In this document: piece by piece, positions 51,210-59,384 of the stretch
Layout of the letters: the number at the start of each line of letters is the position of its first letter
Numbering within the stretch: position 1 is the stretch's first letter
Origin: Streptomyces griseus
Lineage (GTDB): Bacteria; Actinomycetota; Actinomycetes; Streptomycetales; Streptomycetaceae
Assembly: GCF_001715295.1 (NCBI RefSeq)
Contig: NZ_MDKB01000005.1
Coordinates: forward strand, 63,645-127,644
Length of the DNA: 64,000 nt
Reading direction: 5' to 3'
Made by a program: the position numbers and the translations under genes
The notes under the pieces: generated by a model
Database searches by the model: none
The model's input: the letters and a program-made list of their open reading frames with translations, nothing else
What the model was told of the DNA's origin: nothing

Positions 51210-52607
51210 GTGACGCAGACCCTGACCGCCCGTCCTCCGGCCTCCACCCCCGCGTCGCCACCCGCCCCCGCCCCAGGGCCCCGTGCCGGACGGCCGTTCC
51301 CGCTCCGGTTCAGTCGGGGTGACTGGCCGTTGCTCCCCCTCCTCGCGACCGTGCTCCTCCTGGCCGTGCCGTCGGGCGACGGGGGCGCCGTGACCGTGTA
51401 CGGCGTCCCCGCGGCGGACCTCCTCTCGGGCGTGGCGGTGCTCGTCTGCCTGGGCCGGTTGCTGTACCTGCGGGTACGTCCGCTGACGCCCGCTGCGGCG
51501 GGTGTGCTGGGCCTGCCGGCCGTGGGCCTGGCCGTCGCCACGGTCACCGCCGGTGATCCGGTGGCCGCGCTGCCGGGGTTCGTGCGCTACCTGCAGGTCT
51601 TCGTCCTCGTACCGGCCTGCGTCCTCCTCCTGGTCCGGGACGCCCGGGACTTCCGGATGATCACGGGCGCGCTCGTGCTGCTCGCGCTCGTACAGGGGGC
51701 CGTGGGCGTCCATCAGTACGCCACCGGCTCCGGTGCCTCCTACATGGGCGAGGACGTCCGCGCCGTGGGCACCTTCGGCGCCGGCGACGTGATGGGCATG
51801 GCCACGGTGGTGGGCTACGGGCTGCTCGCCGCAGCGGCCTGCGCGGCAGGTGCACCGGCGGGCCGGCCGCGCTGGCTGCGGCTCTGCGCCCTCACGGCCG
51901 CCGCCGCGCTGGCCGTCCCGCTCGCCCTGTCCTTCAGCCGGGGCTCCTGGATCGCGACGGCGGCGGGCGCCACCGCTGTGATCCTGCTGACGGGTCTCCG
52001 CCGGGCGGCAGGCACGCTGGCCGTGCTGGGCGCCGCCGGGGTGGTGCTCGTCGGTGGATTCGGGGTGGGCTCCGCCATGGTCTCCCAGCGGCTCACCAGC
52101 ATCACCGAGGTGACCAGCGCCCCCGACCGGTCGGTCAACGACCGGTACGCCCTCTGGGCGGCCGCCGCGGGCATGTGGCGCGAGCACCCGGCCGCCGGGG
52201 TCGGGCTCAAGGGGTTCCCCGCGCACCGGGACGGACACGCGTCGATCGGCCTGTCCGCCGGCGGCGACACGGCGGGGGCGGGACAGGATTTCCGCAGGCA
52301 GCCGCTGCTGTCACCGCACAACATGTACCTGCTCGTCCTCAGCGAGCAGGGTCTCGTCGGTCTCACCGCGCTGCTGGGCTCCTGGGCTGCCCTGCTCGTG
52401 GGCGGGGTCCGGCGGCTGGTGCGCGCCCGGGCACGGGGTTCCGCGGCCGTCGACTGCGGGTCGGCAGCCGTCGGCCTGATGACCTGGCAGACCGTCGACT
52501 TCCTGTACGCGGACATCGGCGGCCCCTCCACCGTGGTCACCGGCATCGTGCTGGGCCTGGCCGCGTGGTGGGCGCTGGCCGTACCGGACCGGGCGGCTGC
52601 CACATGA
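51210..52607 (+). CDS. O-antigen ligase/Wzy-type polymerase family protein
   Basis: The 465-aa membrane protein has about 11 hydrophobic segments and the family's extracytoplasmic loop (YALWAAAAGMWREHPAAGVGLKGFPAHRD, HPAxGVG core), followed by LSPHNMYLLVLSEQGLVGLTALL. It fits a Wzy polymerase that joins flipped repeat units. GTG 51210 comes 3 bp after the previous stop, and the stop overlaps the MurJ-like start (ATGA). Confidence 0.85.
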   Translation: MTQTLTARPPASTPASPPAPAPGPRAGRPFPLRFSRGDWPLLPLLATVLLLAVPSGDGGAVTVYGVPAADLLSGVAVLVCLGRLLYLRVRPLTPAAAGVLGLPAVGLAVATVTAGDPVAALPGFVRYLQVFVLVPACVLLLVRDARDFRMITGALVLLALVQGAVGVHQYATGSGASYMGEDVRAVGTFGAGDVMGMATVVGYGLLAAAACAAGAPAGRPRWLRLCALTAAAALAVPLALSFSRGSWIATAAGATAVILLTGLRRAAGTLAVLGAAGVVLVGGFGVGSAMVSQRLTSITEVTSAPDRSVNDRYALWAAAAGMWREHPAAGVGLKGFPAHRDGHASIGLSAGGDTAGAGQDFRRQPLLSPHNMYLLVLSEQGLVGLTALLGSWAALLVGGVRRLVRARARGSAAVDCGSAAVGLMTWQTVDFLYADIGGPSTVVTGIVLGLAAWWALAVPDRAAAT

Positions 52608-54232
52608 GCGACACCACCACGGAAACGGCCGCCCCCACACCGGCCACCGGGGCGTCCACGGCCGGTGGCGGGCTCCGGCCCGGACGGTTCCTCGCCCGGG
52701 CGGCGGCCGGGGCCGCCGGGCTGACCGTCGTCGCGGCGGTGCTGGGACTCGTACGGGACCAGGCCGTCGCCCGGCTCTTCGGTGCCAGTCGTGCGAGCGA
52801 CGCGTTCCTGATCGCGTGGACCGTACCGGAGATGGCGGCCACCCTGCTGATCGAGGACGGGATGGCCCTGCTGCTCGTACCCGCCTTCAGCCACGCGCTG
52901 GCCCTCCGCGCGGCCGGCGGGCACCGGGCGGACCCCGTCCGGAACCTCGTCGCCCGAACCCTGCCCCGGCTGTGCGCGGCACTCGCCTGCGCGGGGGCGC
53001 TGCTGGTGGCGGGCGCGCCCTGGGCCGTCGGGGTGCTGGCACCCGGCCTGGACGACCCGGCACTCGCCGTGGACTGCACGCGGCTGACGGCGGTCACGGT
53101 GTTCACCTTCGGCGTCACGGGGTACTTCAGCGCGGCACTGCGGGCGCACGGCCGTTTCCTGGCGCCGGCCGGTGTCTACATCGCGTACAACCTCGGCATC
53201 ATCGCCACGACACTCGCGCTGCACGCCCGGTGGGGGGTGCGCGCCGCGGCGGCCGGAGTCGCGGTCGGCAGTGTGCTGATGATCCTGACCCAGCTGCCCA
53301 CGTTCGCGGGGCTGGTGCTGCGCGGGCGGACATGGGTGCGGGGACGGCGGGCGGAGCGGGAGGCCCTCCCTGCGCTGCTCGGTGCGACGGTCCTCGCGCC
53401 CGTGGTGCTGTTCGTGGTGAGCCGTCAGTCCCAGGTCCTGGTCGAGCGGGTCCTCGCCTCGTCCCTGTCCGAGGGGGCGATCTCCCACCTGAACTACGCG
53501 CAGAAGGTCGCCCAGCTGCCGATGGTGCTGTCGATGATGATCTGCACGGTGACCTTCCCGGTCGTCGCCCGGGCCATGGCGGCCGGGGACGTGGAGGGGG
53601 CCCGCCGCCGGGTCGAACGCGACCTCGCGCTGGCCGGCACGATCGTGCTGCTGGGCACCTCGGTGGTGATCGGCTGCGCGCCCCGGATCGTGGAGGTCCT
53701 CTTCCAGCGCGGTGCCTTCGACGCCGCGGACACCGCGGCGACGGCCGGGGTGATGCGCGTCTACGCGCTCGGTCTGCTCGGCCACACGCTGGTCGGGGCG
53801 CTCTGCCGGCCGTACTTCTCGGCCGGCAGGCCCACCTGGTACCCGCTCCGCGCCATGGTCGCCGGGCTGGTGGTCACGGCCGGGGCGGGGCTGCTCCTGA
53901 CCGGCCCGGCCGGTGTCGACGGCATCGCGGCGGCCAACGCCCTGGGCATCAGCACGACCGCGGTACTGATGCTCCGGGGGCTGGGGTCGCACGCCGTCGC
54001 GGTGCGGCCGGGGGCCGTGGCGCTCTCGCTCGGCAGGCCGGCCGTCGCGGCGGCGGTGGCCGCGTCCGCCGGCTGCCTGGCCGCCTCCTGGGTGCCCGGT
54101 GCGGTCGCCGGGCTGGCGGCCGGCTGCCTCCTGGTCCCGGCCGTCTTCCTTCTCGTCTCCCTCGCGCTCGGCGCACCCGAGGCCGTTCATCTGCTCACTC
54201 CCGTCCGACGGAGGTCCCCCCATGGCCGCTGA
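52604..54232 (+). CDS. MurJ/MviN-like MOP-superfamily flippase
   Basis: The 542-aa protein has 13-14 hydrophobic segments and MurJ motifs: GFVRDQAVARLFGASRASDAFLIAWTVPE (here AVLGLVRDQAVARLFGASRASDAF), RLTAVTVFTFGVTGYFSAALRAHGRF and LNYAQKVAQLPMVLSMMICTVTFPV. In this operon it most likely flips the undecaprenyl-linked repeat unit rather than lipid II. It overlaps the deacetylase gene by 11 bp. Confidence 0.9.
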   Translation: MSDTTTETAAPTPATGASTAGGGLRPGRFLARAAAGAAGLTVVAAVLGLVRDQAVARLFGASRASDAFLIAWTVPEMAATLLIEDGMALLLVPAFSHALALRAAGGHRADPVRNLVARTLPRLCAALACAGALLVAGAPWAVGVLAPGLDDPALAVDCTRLTAVTVFTFGVTGYFSAALRAHGRFLAPAGVYIAYNLGIIATTLALHARWGVRAAAAGVAVGSVLMILTQLPTFAGLVLRGRTWVRGRRAEREALPALLGATVLAPVVLFVVSRQSQVLVERVLASSLSEGAISHLNYAQKVAQLPMVLSMMICTVTFPVVARAMAAGDVEGARRRVERDLALAGTIVLLGTSVVIGCAPRIVEVLFQRGAFDAADTAATAGVMRVYALGLLGHTLVGALCRPYFSAGRPTWYPLRAMVAGLVVTAGAGLLLTGPAGVDGIAAANALGISTTAVLMLRGLGSHAVAVRPGAVALSLGRPAVAAAVAASAGCLAASWVPGAVAGLAAGCLLVPAVFLLVSLALGAPEAVHLLTPVRRRSPHGR

Positions 54233-54995
54233 CACGTCCGCACCCCCCGCCGGGGTCCGCACCTCCCGGTCCCGGCCGTGGATCCTCACCTACCACTCGG
54301 TGAGCGATCCGACGGACGATCCGTACGGCATCACCGTCTCGGCCGACCGCCTCGACGAGCAGCTCACCTGGCTGCGGCGGCGGGGTCTCGCCTGCGTGGG
54401 CGTCGCGGAGCTCCTGCGGGCGGACGCCGCCGGGCGGCGCGGCCTGGTCGGGCTCACCTTCGACGACGGCTACGCCGACTTCCTCGACGAGGCGCTGCCG
54501 GTCCTGCTCGGCCACGGGTGCACGGCGACGGTCTTCGTCCTCCCCGGCCGGCCGGGCGGCAGCAACGTCTGGGACCCTCTCGGCCCCCGCAGGCCCCTGC
54601 TCGGCGAGGAGGGCATCAGGGCCGTCGCCGACGCGGGCATGGAGGTCGGCTCGCACGGCATGCTGCACCGGGACCTGACAGGCCTGCCCGGGGACGCGCT
54701 GCGCGCCGAGACGCACGGCAGCCGCGAGGAGCTCCGCCGCATCACCGGGACCGTTCCGGCCGGCTTCTGCTACCCGTACGGCATCGCCGACCGGCGGGTG
54801 GTGCGGTCCGTGCGCGAGGCGGGGTACGCGTACGCGTGCGCCCTCGCTCCCGGCTCCCTGCTCGGGCCGCTCGCCCTGCCCCGTACCCACGTCAGCCACG
54901 CCGACCGGGGCGCCCGCCTCCGGGCGAAGGAGGTACGCCACCGGCTGCGCCACCGTGCCGCCGCCGTGCCCCGGCCCACCGGTGAGGGCCGGTGA
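54222..54995 (+). CDS. NodB-type polysaccharide deacetylase
   Basis: The 257-aa CE4 carbohydrate esterase has motif 1 GLTFDDGYADF (about 85-95), motif 2 SHGMLH (metal His pair) and motif 3 CYPYGIADRRVV. It removes acetyl groups from amino sugars. There is no signal peptide, unlike secreted chitin deacetylases, so it may act on the cytoplasmic precursor. ATG 54222 has GACGGAGG upstream. It overlaps its successor by GTGA. Confidence 0.88.
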   Translation: MAADTSAPPAGVRTSRSRPWILTYHSVSDPTDDPYGITVSADRLDEQLTWLRRRGLACVGVAELLRADAAGRRGLVGLTFDDGYADFLDEALPVLLGHGCTATVFVLPGRPGGSNVWDPLGPRRPLLGEEGIRAVADAGMEVGSHGMLHRDLTGLPGDALRAETHGSREELRRITGTVPAGFCYPYGIADRRVVRSVREAGYAYACALAPGSLLGPLALPRTHVSHADRGARLRAKEVRHRLRHRAAAVPRPTGEGR

Positions 54996-56137
54996 AGGCC
55001 CTGCACGTCATCACCGGCCTCGGGGCCGGCGGGGCCGAGCAGCAGTTGCGCCTGCTGCTGCGCCACCTGCCGGTGCGCTGCGACGTGGTGACCCTCACCA
55101 ACCCCGGTACGGTCGCCGACGGACTGCGCGCCGACGGCGTCAGCGTGCGCGACCTCGCGATGAACGGCAACCGTGACCTGACCGCCGTGCCCAGACTGGC
55201 CCGGCTGATCCGGCGCGGGGGGTACGACCTCGTGCACACCCATCTGTACCGGGCCTGCGTCTACGGCCGGGTCGCGGCACGGATCGCCGGGACGCCCGCC
55301 GTCGCGACGGAGCACTCGCTGGGCCGGGCGGAGATCGAGGGCCGGCCCCTCACCCGCGGCACCCGGGCCCTCTATCTGCGCACCGAGCGGTTCGGGGCGG
55401 CGACGGTGGCCGTCTCCCCCACCGTCGCGGGCCGGCTGCGCGACTGGGGGGTGCCGGCCGCGCGCATCCACACGGTGCCGAACGGGATCGACGCGGCCGC
55501 TTTCCGTTTCGACCCGGACCGGCGGCGCGCGACCCGGGCCGCCTTGCGCGTTCCCGGCGACGCCTTCGTGGTGGGGGGCGTGGGCCGGCTCGTGCCCGGC
55601 AAACGCTTCGACGTACTGGTCCGTGCCGTGGCCGCCCTCCCGGACGCCTGGCTGGTGCTCGCGGGGGACGGCCCGCAGGCCGGGCCGCTGCGCGAGTTCG
55701 CCGCCCGGCTGGGCGTGACGGGCCGGGTCCGTCTCCTCGGCGAGTGCGGCACCGGGGACGGGCCGTACGGCGTCCCCGGGCTGCTCTGCGCCATGGACGC
55801 CTTCGTCTCCACCTCCCGTGAGGAGTCCTTCGGGCTCGCGGTCGTCGAGGCCCTGGCCGCCGGCCTGCCCGTGGTCCACGGCCCCTGCCCCGCCGTGGAC
55901 GACCTGCCGGCCGGGCAGGCACCCGGGACCGTCCGGATCGGGCGCCAGGAGTCCGGCGCCGGCCTCACCCGCGAACTGACGGCCGCGCTGCGCCACCTGA
56001 CGGTGAGCCGTCCCCGCAGACTGCCACCGCCGCCGGCGGTGGACCACTACGCCATCACGTCCAGCAGCCGACGCCTCATGGACGTCTACGCACACGCCCT
56101 CGACTCCGCCCCCTCGACCGGGAGAACACACCCATGA
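54992..56137 (+). CDS. GT4-family glycosyltransferase, second in EPS operon
   Basis: The 381-aa GT-B enzyme starts KALHVITGLGAGGAEQQLRLLLRHL, contains YDLVHTHLYRACVYGRVAARI, VVGGVGRLVPGKRFDVLVRAVA and the E-x7-E motif STSREESFGLAVVEALAAGLPVV. The GGAEQQL head is typical of glycosyltransferases of EPS clusters. Start GTG 54992; its stop overlaps the next ATG (ATGA). Confidence 0.93.
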   Translation: MKALHVITGLGAGGAEQQLRLLLRHLPVRCDVVTLTNPGTVADGLRADGVSVRDLAMNGNRDLTAVPRLARLIRRGGYDLVHTHLYRACVYGRVAARIAGTPAVATEHSLGRAEIEGRPLTRGTRALYLRTERFGAATVAVSPTVAGRLRDWGVPAARIHTVPNGIDAAAFRFDPDRRRATRAALRVPGDAFVVGGVGRLVPGKRFDVLVRAVAALPDAWLVLAGDGPQAGPLREFAARLGVTGRVRLLGECGTGDGPYGVPGLLCAMDAFVSTSREESFGLAVVEALAAGLPVVHGPCPAVDDLPAGQAPGTVRIGRQESGAGLTRELTAALRHLTVSRPRRLPPPPAVDHYAITSSSRRLMDVYAHALDSAPSTGRTHP

Positions 56138-56811
56138 CCGAGTCGCCCGAGCAGAAGCCGGCCGCCCGCGGACGGTTCCGCGGGCTCCGCCGCGTATCCC
56201 TCCGGCCCCGTTGGTGGCCCCTGCCCGCCTGTGTCCTGCTCGGAGCGGCATGCGGGCTGGGCTACGGGCTGGCCGCCGAACCCGTGTACGCGTCCACCGG
56301 CTACGCCGTCGTGACCGCCGGCAAGGGCACCGATCCGGCGGCGGCCCTGGGGTACGCGCAGTCGTACGGCCGGCTGGCCACGAGTGACGCGACGCTCTCC
56401 TACGCGCGGGGGGCCGCCGGGGAGCCGGTCGGCGAACTGCGCACCCACGTACGGTCGGAGACCTCCCCCGACTCCCCCATGATCGCGGTGACCGGTACGT
56501 CGTCCGATCCGCGCCGGGCGGCGGACATCGCCAACGCGGTCACCGAGGCGATGGTGGTGAGCAGCGGGCACGTCGCCAAGGACACGGGGGTCAAGCTCAT
56601 CAGGTTCTCCCACGCCGTGCCGCCGGCCGGTCCGGTGTCCCCGTCCGTTCCGCTCGGCACGGCCGTCGGCGCGAGCGCGGGCGGGCTGGCCGGCGGACTG
56701 CTCCTCCTCGTGCGCCCCCGACCGGGCCGCCGCGGCGCCGCGGCGCAGGTACCGGCCCCCGCGCAGGCCGGCCCGGCCGCCCGCGCCGAGGAACGGGAGC
56801 TCGTACGATGA
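56134..56811 (+). CDS. Wzz-like chain-length/co-polymerase protein
   Basis: The 225-aa protein has a transmembrane helix near residues 29-48 (PLPACVLLGAACGLGYGLAA), an extracytoplasmic part (~49-175) with the GYAVVTAGKGTDPAAALGYAQSYGRLA stretch and IAVTGTSSDPRRAADIANAV, and a second helix near 180-198 (LGTAVGASAGGLAGGLLLLV). It has no Wzc-type kinase domain or Tyr-rich tail. It should control polymer length at the membrane. Confidence 0.8.
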   Translation: MTESPEQKPAARGRFRGLRRVSLRPRWWPLPACVLLGAACGLGYGLAAEPVYASTGYAVVTAGKGTDPAAALGYAQSYGRLATSDATLSYARGAAGEPVGELRTHVRSETSPDSPMIAVTGTSSDPRRAADIANAVTEAMVVSSGHVAKDTGVKLIRFSHAVPPAGPVSPSVPLGTAVGASAGGLAGGLLLLVRPRPGRRGAAAQVPAPAQAGPAARAEERELVR

Positions 56812-57977
56812 CCTCCGCCCGCCGCGGCCGGCTCACCGTCACCCTCTGCCGGGACACAGCGGAGTTCGCCGGGCTGGCCGGGGAGTGGGACGCCCTCCAC
56901 CGCCGCTGCCCCACCTCCACCCCGTTCCAGAGCCATGCCTGGCTGCACTCGTGGTGGCTGTCCTACGGGACCCCGGGCAGACTGCGGGTCGTCCTGGCGC
57001 GTCGCGGGGAACGGCTGATCGGCGCGGCCGCCCTGATGCTCGTGCACCGCCCGATGCCGCTGCTGGTGCCCCTGGGCGGGGCGATCTCCGACTTCTTCGA
57101 CATCCTGGTGGACGGGGAGGACGCGCGCGACGCCGTCGCCGCCCTGGAGCGCGGGCTGGACCGGGCCGCCGTGCACACGGTCATCGACCTGCGCGAGGTG
57201 CGGCCGGACGCCTCCGCCCAGCGGCTGTTCGCCCTCTGGTCCGGTGCCCGTGGCAGGCTCACCGACTCGGCCTGCATGGAGTTGCCCGCCGAGCCGATCG
57301 GCACCCTCATCGGCCGGATGCCGGGCTCGCGGGCGCAGCGGGCGCGGGCCAGGCTGCGCAAGGTCGACGCGCTGGGGATCGAGTGCCGGACGGCGCCCGA
57401 GCACCGAGTCGCGGACGCCATCGGCACGCTGCTGCGGCTCCACGAACTCCAGTGGCGGGGGCGAGGCGTGAACGCCGAGCACCTGCGGCCCCGCTTCTCC
57501 GCCCACCTGGTGCGCGCCACCCGCCGGATGGTGCGCGACGGCCAGGCCTCGGTCAGGGAGTTCCTGCTCGGCGGGGACGTGGTGGCCGCCGATCTGGCTC
57601 TCACCACCGGGCGGCTGACCGGCTGTTACCTGTACGGCGCCGATCCGGCGCTGCGGGAGAAGAAGGTCGAGGTGTCGTCCATGCTCCTGCGCGAGGTGGC
57701 CCGGCAGGCCGCGGACACCGGCCCCGGTGGCGTGCTGAGCCTGCTGCGCGGGTCGGAGCAGTACAAGAACCACTGGGAGCCCGTGCCGGTCGTCAACCAG
57801 CGGCTGCTGATGGCCCGTCCGGCCCTGGAGCCGCTGCTGCGGCTGCGCGAGTCCCAGGTGGCGGTGCGTGACCGGGCGGCGGAGACCGTCAGGACGAGGT
57901 TCCCCGCGGCGCGGGACCGGCACGGCCGGCTGGGAGCTCTTCCCGCGGCCGTGCTGCGGGGGATCGGCCGTCGGTGA
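56808..57977 (+). CDS. GNAT/FemAB-like (BioF2-type) acyltransferase, last EPS gene
   Basis: The 389-aa protein has an N-terminal domain starting LCRDTAEFAGLAGEWDALHRRCPTSTPFQSHAWLHSWW and a C-terminal acetyltransferase domain (PF13480-like) with RLRKVDALGIECRT, RRMVRDGQASVREFLLGGDVVAADLAL and RGSEQYKNHWEPVPVVNQRLL. Members in exopolysaccharide clusters acylate the glycan. It overlaps the previous gene by ATGA; its stop codon lies in a hairpin. Confidence 0.85.
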   Translation: MTSARRGRLTVTLCRDTAEFAGLAGEWDALHRRCPTSTPFQSHAWLHSWWLSYGTPGRLRVVLARRGERLIGAAALMLVHRPMPLLVPLGGAISDFFDILVDGEDARDAVAALERGLDRAAVHTVIDLREVRPDASAQRLFALWSGARGRLTDSACMELPAEPIGTLIGRMPGSRAQRARARLRKVDALGIECRTAPEHRVADAIGTLLRLHELQWRGRGVNAEHLRPRFSAHLVRATRRMVRDGQASVREFLLGGDVVAADLALTTGRLTGCYLYGADPALREKKVEVSSMLLREVARQAADTGPGGVLSLLRGSEQYKNHWEPVPVVNQRLLMARPALEPLLRLRESQVAVRDRAAETVRTRFPAARDRHGRLGALPAAVLRGIGRR

Positions 57978-57983
57978 CGGCCG
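57965..57983 (+). terminator. Hairpin across the stop codon of the EPS operon
   Basis: CGGCCGTC (57965-57972) and GACGGCCG (57976-57983) pair perfectly with a GGT loop. The TGA stop is at 57975-57977, so the stem includes the final codons, as for the CDF gene. Confidence 0.6.
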
Positions 57984-58039
57984 TGGTCACTCCGGTGGAT
58001 CGACCGGGATGACGCAGGATCACTACTTTTGGACCGATC

Positions 58040-58067
58040 CGTTACCGTCTGTCGATTTTCGCGTTGT
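58040..58067 (+). promoter_or_regulatory. Candidate sigma-BldN promoter of the chaplin gene
   Basis: CGTTAC (58040-58045), exactly 16 bp, then CGTTGT (58062-58067). The sigma-BldN promoter pattern that I recall is CGTAAC-N16-CGTTGA, so each box differs by one base. Chaplin and rodlin genes are known BldN targets. The start would fall near 58074. Confidence 0.65.
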
Positions 58068-58076
58068 CAGAGCATG

Positions 58077-58099
58077 CCGGCCGCACCTCCCGCGGCCGG
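58077..58099 (+). promoter_or_regulatory. Stem-loop at the 5' end of the chaplin leader
   Basis: CCGGCCGC (58077-58084) and GCGGCCGG (58092-58099) form an 8-bp perfect GC stem with loop ACCTCCC, 25 bp before the start codon. The loop's CCTCC can pair with the ribosome binding site AAGGAG downstream. Confidence 0.55.
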
Positions 58100-58124
58100 T
58101 CTCGACCCTCACAAGGAGAACTGA

Positions 58125-58406
58125 ATGTCGCGCATCACGAAGGTGGCCGCTGTCGTGGCGGGTACCGGCGCCCTGCTCGCCGGCGGTGCCGGCCTGGCTT
58201 CCGCCGACGCCGGGGCGGGGGCCGTCGCCGCTCACTCCCCCGGTGTCCTCTCGGGCAACGCCGTCCAGGTGCCCGTGCACATCCCGGTCAACGTCTGCGG
58301 CAACACGGTGAACGTGATCGCCCTGCTCAACCCGGCGTTCGGCAACACCTGCGCCAACGTGTCGGAGACCCACGAGGACGAGGGCGACTACGCCTACGGC
58401 CACTGA
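58125..58406 (+). CDS. Short chaplin with C-terminal acidic tail
   Basis: The 93-aa secreted protein has a signal peptide (1-27, cleaved near ASA-DAG) and one chaplin domain: AAHSPGVLSGNAVQVPVHIP, then NVCGNTVNVIALLNPAFGN-TC, with the disulfide pair Cys58 and Cys76. Short chaplins of this kind (ChpE/H class, no sorting signal) assemble into the amyloid rodlet layer on aerial hyphae and spores. A 14-residue acidic tail (SETHEDEGDYAYGH) follows the second cysteine. AAGGAGA precedes the ATG. Confidence 0.95.
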   Translation: MSRITKVAAVVAGTGALLAGGAGLASADAGAGAVAAHSPGVLSGNAVQVPVHIPVNVCGNTVNVIALLNPAFGNTCANVSETHEDEGDYAYGH

Positions 58407-58430
58407 GTCCCGTAACGGGTCCCGCCCACC

Positions 58431-58468
58431 GGGCCTCCCCTCTCCGCTGCGGCGCAGGGGGGAGGCCC
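58431..58468. terminator. Bidirectional terminator between chaplin and tyrosinase
   Basis: GGGCCTCCCC (58431-58440) and GGGGAGGCCC (58459-58468) form a 10-bp stem with an 18-base loop between convergent stops at 58406 and 58507. Confidence 0.65.
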
Positions 58469-58506
58469 CGCCCGTTCCCGGGCCCCTTCCGGTCCGACGG
58501 TGGCGC

Positions 58507-59367
58507 TCAGACGTACCGGTAGAGACGGCTGTGGTCCATGAGCTGTGAGGGTGCCACGTCCCAGGGCGGCATCGGCTCGTCGAGCGCGAAGACGCGGCCC
58601 CGCTGCGGGTCACCGTCGGGGAGCGCCCGGCCCGGCAGGTAGCGGGAGCGCGGGTGCGCCTCCTGCCAGCGCGTCCAGAGCAGGTCCAGGTACGCGTGGT
58701 GCAGCCAGAAGACGGGATCGTCGGGTGATGCGGCGCCGGCCATCGACCCGCCGATCCAGCGGTGCACCTGGTTGTGGTTGGCGACTCCGCGCGAGCCCCG
58801 GATCCCCCAGCCCTCCATCCTGTTGCGGAAGCCGGTGGTGCTGACGCTGTTCCAGGGGGCGGCGTCGTAGAGCGGGTCGGCGAGCGCGCGGTCCACCTCC
58901 GCCCTGCCCGGCAGGGTGACCGGCGCGGAGGGCCGGCCGAAGTTCCGCCGCAGGAAGCGGTCGTCGGTGAGGCCCCCGCCGATACGCCAGTTGCCCTGCC
59001 GGTAGGCGAAGGGGCCCGTCATGACCTGCCGATCGCCCGGCCGGCCGTTCCCGCCGAGGAAGTCGTCCGCCCAGAGGGAGGCGGCCGGGGTGTTGTCCCG
59101 CGTCCAGTCCCAATAGGGGATGGAAACGCCGGGATCGACGGCCCGCAACGCCTTCTCGAACTCCAGCAGGTACCTGCGGTGCCAGGGGAAGAAGGAGGGG
59201 GTCATGTGGGCGGGCCGTGGCCGGCTCTCGGCGTCGGTGACGTAGTACTGCCGGTGCAGCGTGACGAAGTCGTCGTAGCGTCCCGACCGCTTGAGCGCCA
59301 GGATCGCGTCGACGAGGCGCTTCTTCTCCGAACGTGTGAGGTTTTGCTGGTTCTTGCGGCTGTACAC
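58507..59367 (-). CDS. melC2: Tyrosinase (MelC2)
   Basis: The 286-aa binuclear type-3 copper enzyme makes melanin by oxidising tyrosine to dopaquinone. The CuA ligands are His38 (VTLHRQY), His54 (PAHMTPS) and His63 (FPWHRRYLLEFE); CuB ligands are His198 and His202 (NHNQVHRWIGG) and a His in FWLHHAYLDLLW. The opening SRKNQQNLT-RSEKKRLVDAIL matches streptomycete MelC2, so the GTG at 59367 is kept. It lacks its own signal peptide and is exported with MelC1, 17 bp upstream in the operon. Confidence 0.96.
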   Translation of the reverse strand: MYSRKNQQNLTRSEKKRLVDAILALKRSGRYDDFVTLHRQYYVTDAESRPRPAHMTPSFFPWHRRYLLEFEKALRAVDPGVSIPYWDWTRDNTPAASLWADDFLGGNGRPGDRQVMTGPFAYRQGNWRIGGGLTDDRFLRRNFGRPSAPVTLPGRAEVDRALADPLYDAAPWNSVSTTGFRNRMEGWGIRGSRGVANHNQVHRWIGGSMAGAASPDDPVFWLHHAYLDLLWTRWQEAHPRSRYLPGRALPDGDPQRGRVFALDEPMPPWDVAPSQLMDHSRLYRYV

Positions 59368-59384
59368 CCGTGCTCGCCCTTCGG

